In this document: positions 6,001-7,012 of the stretch, in pieces
Layout of the letters: every line of letters starts with the position of its first letter
Numbering within the stretch: position 1 is the first letter of the stretch
Source: Verrucomicrobiota bacterium
GTDB taxonomy: Bacteria > Verrucomicrobiota > Kiritimatiellia > B70-G9
Reading direction: 5' to 3'
Length of the DNA stretch: 7,012 bases
Assembly: GCA_003641465.1 (NCBI GenBank)
Contig: QNAJ01000077.1
Location: 1-7,012, forward strand
Notes under the pieces: model-generated
Databases searched by the model: none
Told to the model about the DNA's origin: nothing
The model's input: only the letters and a program-made list of their open reading frames with translations
Program-made: the position numbers and the translations under genes

Positions 6001-6950
6001 TTGTCTTCCGGCTGTTTCCCCGCCGCGTGCCCCGGCCGCTCGTACTGGTGGGCGCAGCACTGCTGTTCGGCTGGCTGCTCAATCTCCAGTACTCTTCCGA
6101 TCATCTTCTGTTGCTGATCAGCGGCCGCCTTCCCACGCCCGGCCTGAATACCGGATTCGCACTGGCGGTCGGTCTGCTCCTGCTGATAATGCTTGTAGGG
6201 AATCTTTATTGCGGCCAGCTTTGCCCGTTCGGTGCATTGCAGGAGCTGGTCGAAAGACTGACGCCGGCATCCTGGAAACTGGAGGCGTCCCTTCGCCTGA
6301 GGGCGCGACTCCGCTACGTCAAGTTCGTTCTCCTGTGGCTGCTGGTGATGGCGTACCTGCCGACCGGATTCCGGCAACTGGCGGCAGCGGATCCCCTGAC
6401 CAGCATCTTCGCCAGACCTTTCAACCAGCGGATGGCCGTGGTGTTGCTGGTGATCACGGGGATCAGCGCGTTCCTGCCACGCTTCTGGTGCCGGTATCTC
6501 TGTGTTCCGGGAGCCTTCCTGTCATTCATATCCGGCCTCAATCCGCTTTCGCGCCGCATGTGGCGCATACGACCGCCGCACTGCCCTTATGCCGTAGTGA
6601 CACGTGACGATCTCGATTGCCTGGGATGTGACCGCTGCCGGCGGGATGGCGAGGTTGCCGGACGTGATAAGGGCGCGGATCGCGCGTCCGTACTGCTGGT
6701 TGTCATGGTATCTGTCGCAGTTCTGTGGCTGGCCGGCCGAGCCGTGCAGACAACTGTGACTGTCGAAGAACCCGCCAGCCGGACCGCCCGGCCGGAAGTC
6801 ACCGCCGGCATACGTCGGCAGTCCCGCGGTGTGCGTAAGATCGACGAAGCACGCATCCGACGCATGATCCGGCAGGGAGAGCTGTCCGACAAGGAAGCCA
6901 AGTACTATAAACGCCTGCCGCGCGCCGGTGGATCTTCTCGCAGCAGGTAA
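3024..6950 (+). CDS. Multidomain membrane redox protein: spermidine-synthase-like domain, FMN-binding domain and NosR-like Fe-S module
   Basis: A 1308-residue membrane protein with about 21 helices by eye. Residues 11-232: seven helices. About 240-545: a spermidine-synthase-like Rossmann domain (VLVVGSGS 308-315, YDLIIVNLPDP 375-385). About 552-816: eight helices, as in 'fused MFS/spermidine synthase' proteins. About 835-955: an FMN_bind domain of the RnfG/NqrC/NosR type, whose DALTGAT (936-942) fits the Dxx[ST]GAT flavinylation motif with T942 as expected acceptor. About 980-1240: a NosR/NapH-like module with CGQLCP (C1063, C1067), WCRYLC (C1156, C1160) and CLGCDRC (C1199, C1202, C1205). The C-terminal tail (1241-1308) is charged. 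Basic loops after helices 2, 4, 6, 8, 10, 12, 14 and 16 put the synthase-like and FMN domains outside and the cysteines inside. Likely role: electron transfer between a cytoplasmic Fe-S centre and a periplasmic flavin; partners unknown. The synthase-like active site is altered, so polyamine synthesis is unlikely. Start chosen: ATG 3024, right after AAGGTGA; in-frame GTGs at 3012 and 2946 are alternatives. The frame is also open further upstream, but there it runs antisense to the VTT gene. Confidence 0.92.
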   Translation: MNPPADHDRITGFSTGAFAVGLGLFSLSAQTLLYRAFLVVFEGNELATGCFFASWLVWVAAGAALGRVLARREPVLRYLDLAALCLYPAALVLQRSLLLRARELSGVEPYELFPILRMLPPVVIFNAPVSILTGALFTLACRWAAGTPRAVSRVYVWEAVGAFLGGVGTTLLLSRGVSDENVLLLSITILTALVLPVAGVQDRRRAVVLPWHRAVGILFLFGMIVLLVGGFGSRWAHVTWRNKYLQLIPGARYGGQFTTPQARYLYGTYRNQFNVVAWESVAESIPDEEHAAEVAALTLAQCPTARRVLVVGSGSFAICDKFLQLPQIQKVTWLHPDPQYTRRLVRVLPDFTPGPRLQLPSEDVRRYLQKCDDRYDLIIVNLPDPTTLVLNRYFTLEFFRLLRARLADGGQVAVRTLGGENVMGSELVSVGASVLVTFERVFGRSALKPGDETWIIGGTPGKLSESADVLVRRFAAIAGAERIYPPPGLRTLYREDRIRFQRESYAAAIRSLPSDWLVNRDRRPMALLYTLLFALRHTVWTGKITAFLPRLGGPLRAGILVGSGLLILVLLRLVFLLRIPRKPGKPGSRTLLSRRDAAWAIFSAGIAGLAACIVLMFLLQARYGSLFLLVGLLSSLFMLGIFVGGRLAMRLLDSMTPERLLPAVVLPHAGLLLFIAWSGSGFSFAAFALMFLLTGAFGGMYVPVSATVMRRAGSPDRHTAFVVEAADHLGGAAGGILVATMLLPILGSLISTALLAMLVATNLAVPLASFVTGLHRVSAGSGQPIWRFEGDSRIRTAGYFMAGTALFALVWSVLLVRPHPWEQELRRASAVMLPADADVSPETKTFQGKSIEYLRYRIPRTSEEGYILLTHGLADDIVGYAGPLVLGMRLTADGVLRDFVVLHSDETPAYLEQATKWARRFVGGNLFRTSPGAGVDALTGATLTSRALAGILHETGLRFAALLQGTTSQSAPSTRRRVEKPALVLVLFAVASLVFRLFPRRVPRPLVLVGAALLFGWLLNLQYSSDHLLLLISGRLPTPGLNTGFALAVGLLLLIMLVGNLYCGQLCPFGALQELVERLTPASWKLEASLRLRARLRYVKFVLLWLLVMAYLPTGFRQLAAADPLTSIFARPFNQRMAVVLLVITGISAFLPRFWCRYLCVPGAFLSFISGLNPLSRRMWRIRPPHCPYAVVTRDDLDCLGCDRCRRDGEVAGRDKGADRASVLLVVMVSVAVLWLAGRAVQTTVTVEEPASRTARPEVTAGIRRQSRGVRKIDEARIRRMIRQGELSDKEAKYYKRLPRAGGSSRSR

Positions 6951-6995
6951 CCTGTCGACTGATTCTGGCTCGTGGCTGGCGGTTAATGGTTGATT

Positions 6996-7003
6996 GGGGA
7001 GGA
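6996..7003 (+). promoter_or_regulatory. Shine-Dalgarno-like GGGGAGGA near the right edge; next gene probably starts just outside
   Basis: GGGGAGGA lies 9 bases before the window ends, and no ATG, GTG or TTG follows inside the window. It sits 45 bases after the stop of the large protein, with no clear terminator between. A co-directional gene starting immediately past the edge, possibly in the same transcript, is a reasonable guess. Confidence 0.35.
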
Positions 7004-7012
7004 AGAAGTTTC

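Noticed and set aside
5771..6607. Plus-strand open frame of 278 codons in a second frame
   Set aside because: It overlaps the FMN and Fe-S modules in another frame, is Arg/Ala/Pro-rich and has no domain.
1..7012. tRNA, rRNA, CRISPR array, insertion sequence or prophage signatures
   Set aside because: No clover-leaf candidates, regular direct repeats, transposase motifs or terminal inverted repeats were seen on reading both strands.

Overview
The window is GC-rich, densely coded bacterial DNA with four protein genes and no RNA genes, CRISPR arrays or mobile elements that I can see. A periplasm-facing FMN domain and a NosR-like membrane electron-transfer module point to a diderm (Gram-negative) bacterium with flavin-based membrane redox chemistry. 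The phylum cannot be fixed from this sequence alone.

Layout: (1) Bases 1-1530 (+) are the 3' part of cobalamin-dependent methionine synthase metH, cut by the left window edge. (2) Bases 1520-2056 (+) encode an MTH1-like Nudix hydrolase whose start overlaps the metH stop by 11 bp, so the two are probably co-transcribed. (3) Bases 2086-2859 (-) encode a TVP38/TMEM64 (VTT/DedA-superfamily) membrane protein that converges on the Nudix gene across a 29-bp gap holding two small inverted repeats. (4) Bases 2860-3023 are a divergent intergenic region. It carries a perfect TATAAT for the minus-strand gene and a nearly mirror-symmetric pair of -35-like elements. (5) Bases 3024-6950 (+) encode one 1308-residue polytopic membrane protein. 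(6) Bases 6951-7012 are non-coding and end in a strong Shine-Dalgarno-like sequence, so another gene probably starts just past the right edge.

The large protein is the most interesting object. In order it joins seven predicted membrane helices, a spermidine-synthase-like Rossmann domain with altered active-site positions, eight more helices, a periplasmic FMN-binding domain with a matching covalent-flavinylation motif (DALTGAT), and a NosR/NapH-like membrane module with C-x3-C motifs and an incomplete Fe-S cysteine cluster. The positive-inside rule consistently places the synthase-like and FMN domains in the periplasm and the iron-sulfur cysteines in the cytoplasm. This suggests a one-polypeptide transmembrane electron conduit carrying a repurposed synthase-like domain. 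Its substrate and partners cannot be told from the sequence.

metH and the Nudix gene are housekeeping functions (methionine/one-carbon metabolism and nucleotide-pool cleaning). The VTT protein and the large redox protein share a divergent promoter region, and that is the only visible sign that they might be regulated together.
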